A stretch of 64,000 bases of DNA, from the NCBI GenBank assembly GCA_047638815.1, contig JBLIMR010000005.1, positions 1-64,000 on the forward strand, read 5' to 3'. A model generated the notes under the pieces. The model did no database searches. It saw only the letters and a program-made list of their open reading frames with translations, and was not told where the DNA came from. Of this stretch, positions 63,347-64,000 are shown piece after piece. Each line of letters opens with the position of its first letter. Positions within the stretch are counted from its first letter, which is position 1. The position numbers were made by a program, and so were the translations under genes. The DNA is from JAJRRH01 sp047638815 (GTDB taxonomy: Bacteria > Bacteroidota > Bacteroidia > Flavobacteriales_D > JABDKJ01).

Positions 63347-64000
63347 TACTTTTTAAGTGATCTTAATATCGCCAATTCTTTATAGGCCTCTCTAGCTTCT
63401 TTTATTGGTGTTCCGAAGTACGTTTTACCACCTTCAATAGATTTTGTTACACCTGATTGCCCCATCACTATAGCACCTTTACCAATCAATATGTCGCTTC
63501 TTACACCTACCTGACCCCAAAGGGTTACATCGTTTTCAATTATCACACAACCTGCAATTCCAACTTGAGCCGCAATCAGACAGTTTTTACCAATCACTGT
63601 ATCATGACCAACATGAACTTGACTATCGAGTTTAGTTCCGGCACCAATAAGCGTATCTCCACTAACTCCTCTATCAATCGTGCATGCAGATCCAATTTCT
63701 ACCAAATCCTCCAAGACCAGACGGCCACAGGAATGCATTTTGGTATAAGTCTCTCCTTTTTTGTTGAAGTAAAAAGCATCTGACCCCAATACCGCATTTG
63801 GATGAATAATAACACCATCACCAATAATCGTATTATCATAAACAACGACTCCTGCGTGGATAATGCAATCTTTTCCAATGCTCACATTTCTCCCTAAAAT
63901 CACTCCTGGATGAATATAGGAATTAGTACCTAAACTTTGAGGTGATTCGTTGATTTTCCATGGTATGAAAGGACTGTAATGTTTTGTCAATTTGTTGTAA
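63346..64000 (-). CDS. LpxD-like UDP-3-O-acylglucosamine N-acyltransferase (5' end cut by window edge)
   Basis: The frame runs off the right edge, so at least 218 residues are seen: a left-handed beta-helix of hexapeptide repeats (NSYIHPGVILGRNVSIGKDC, IGDGVIIHPNAVLGSDAF, VHVGHDTVIGKNCLIAAQVGIAG) with the catalytic His region and the C-terminal GGKTYFGTPIKEAREAYKELA helix. The visible part matches LpxD C-terminal domains; the missing N-terminus of about 100 residues would carry the substrate domain. It acylates lipid A precursor sugars in the cytoplasm. The TTG at 63990 is only an internal codon, since the frame continues upstream to base 64000. Its stop overlaps the phosphatase gene's start by one base. 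Confidence 0.88.
   Translation of the reverse strand, partial: YNKLTKHYSPFIPWKINESPQSLGTNSYIHPGVILGRNVSIGKDCIIHAGVVVYDNTIIGDGVIIHPNAVLGSDAFYFNKKGETYTKMHSCGRLVLEDLVEIGSACTIDRGVSGDTLIGAGTKLDSQVHVGHDTVIGKNCLIAAQVGIAGCVIIENDVTLWGQVGVRSDILIGKGAIVMGQSGVTKSIEGGKTYFGTPIKEAREAYKELAILRSLKK

Overview
This 64 kb window is a stretch of chromosome from a Bacteroidota bacterium, most likely a free-living or marine member of the Cytophagales-type lineages; the genus cannot be fixed from the sequence alone. The evidence is an AT-rich genome, a type IX secretion (T9SS) cargo protein with the typical C-terminal sorting domain, a PorV/PorQ-family outer-membrane protein, three genes built around SusC/BamA-like barrels, Bacteroidota -7 promoter boxes (TAnnTTTG), a bacterial geranylgeranylglyceryl/heptaprenylglyceryl phosphate synthase, DUF3127 and DUF4846 proteins, and LPS genes (KDO transferase, LpxD-like acyltransferase). 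No phage, insertion sequence, CRISPR array or rRNA operon was seen. Coding density is high and no gene-free stretch exceeds 300 bases apart from the tRNA region at 28312-28664, which holds two tRNA genes and two terminators.

Layout. 1-3239: end of a redoxin gene, a nitroreductase, a small membrane protein, an M23/LysM peptidoglycan hydrolase overlapped by a beta-barrel gene. 3343-5796: a T9SS-secreted multidomain protein. 5845-6611: a small membrane protein and a DUF3127 OB-fold protein that ends in an SSB-like acidic tip. 6612-9891 (minus): peptide-type ABC permease, GT2 glycosyltransferase and a UPF0104/flippase-like membrane protein, overlapping head to tail. 9998-11438: ruvC, then a greA-HIT operon. 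11601-20775 (minus): a three-gene unit of a giant TonB-dependent receptor, a 1437-residue secreted protein and a PorV/PorQ protein. 21011-24780: small secreted proteins, ahcY, a phosphopantetheinyl transferase and the ether-lipid synthase. 24808-27250 (minus): a TonB-dependent receptor behind a TPP riboswitch. 27355-30684 (minus): ribF, tRNA-Leu, tRNA-Gly, KDO transferase and a secreted protein.

30856-39102 (plus) is a nucleotide-sugar operon. It contains a full set for UDP-2,3-diacetamido-2,3-dideoxyglucuronate (WbpA-, WbpB-, WbpE- and WbpD-like enzymes) interleaved with UDP-glucose dehydrogenase and UDP-glucuronate decarboxylase (UDP-xylose), followed by dTDP-glucose 4,6-dehydratase and a CpsB-type tyrosine phosphatase. 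39169-46461 holds an amidohydrolase/lipoprotein operon, a half-size TauE, a peptidase-like/beta-propeller/barrel fusion, a metallo-beta-lactamase-fold hydrolase and an outer-membrane protein. 46635-53270 (minus) is a complete tripartite RND efflux operon with its own TetR regulator, whose likely operator overlaps its promoter. 53431-57962 (minus) holds a membrane-anchored propeller protein, rnhB and a glycosyltransferase. 58166-62106 (plus) is a Wzx/Wzz/Wzy-type polysaccharide assembly set, followed on the other strand by a GAF-SpoIIE phosphatase and an LpxD-like gene cut by the right edge.

The overall theme is building and supplying the cell envelope: surface sugars are made (30.8-39.1 kb), flipped and polymerised (58.2-62.1 kb), and nutrients and secreted proteins pass the outer membrane through TonB and T9SS-linked systems. 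The points most worth a second look are the receptor-giant protein-PorV unit, the DUF3127 protein with an SSB-type tail, the TetR operator with a nearly leaderless transcript, and the degenerate Rieske-like lipoprotein.
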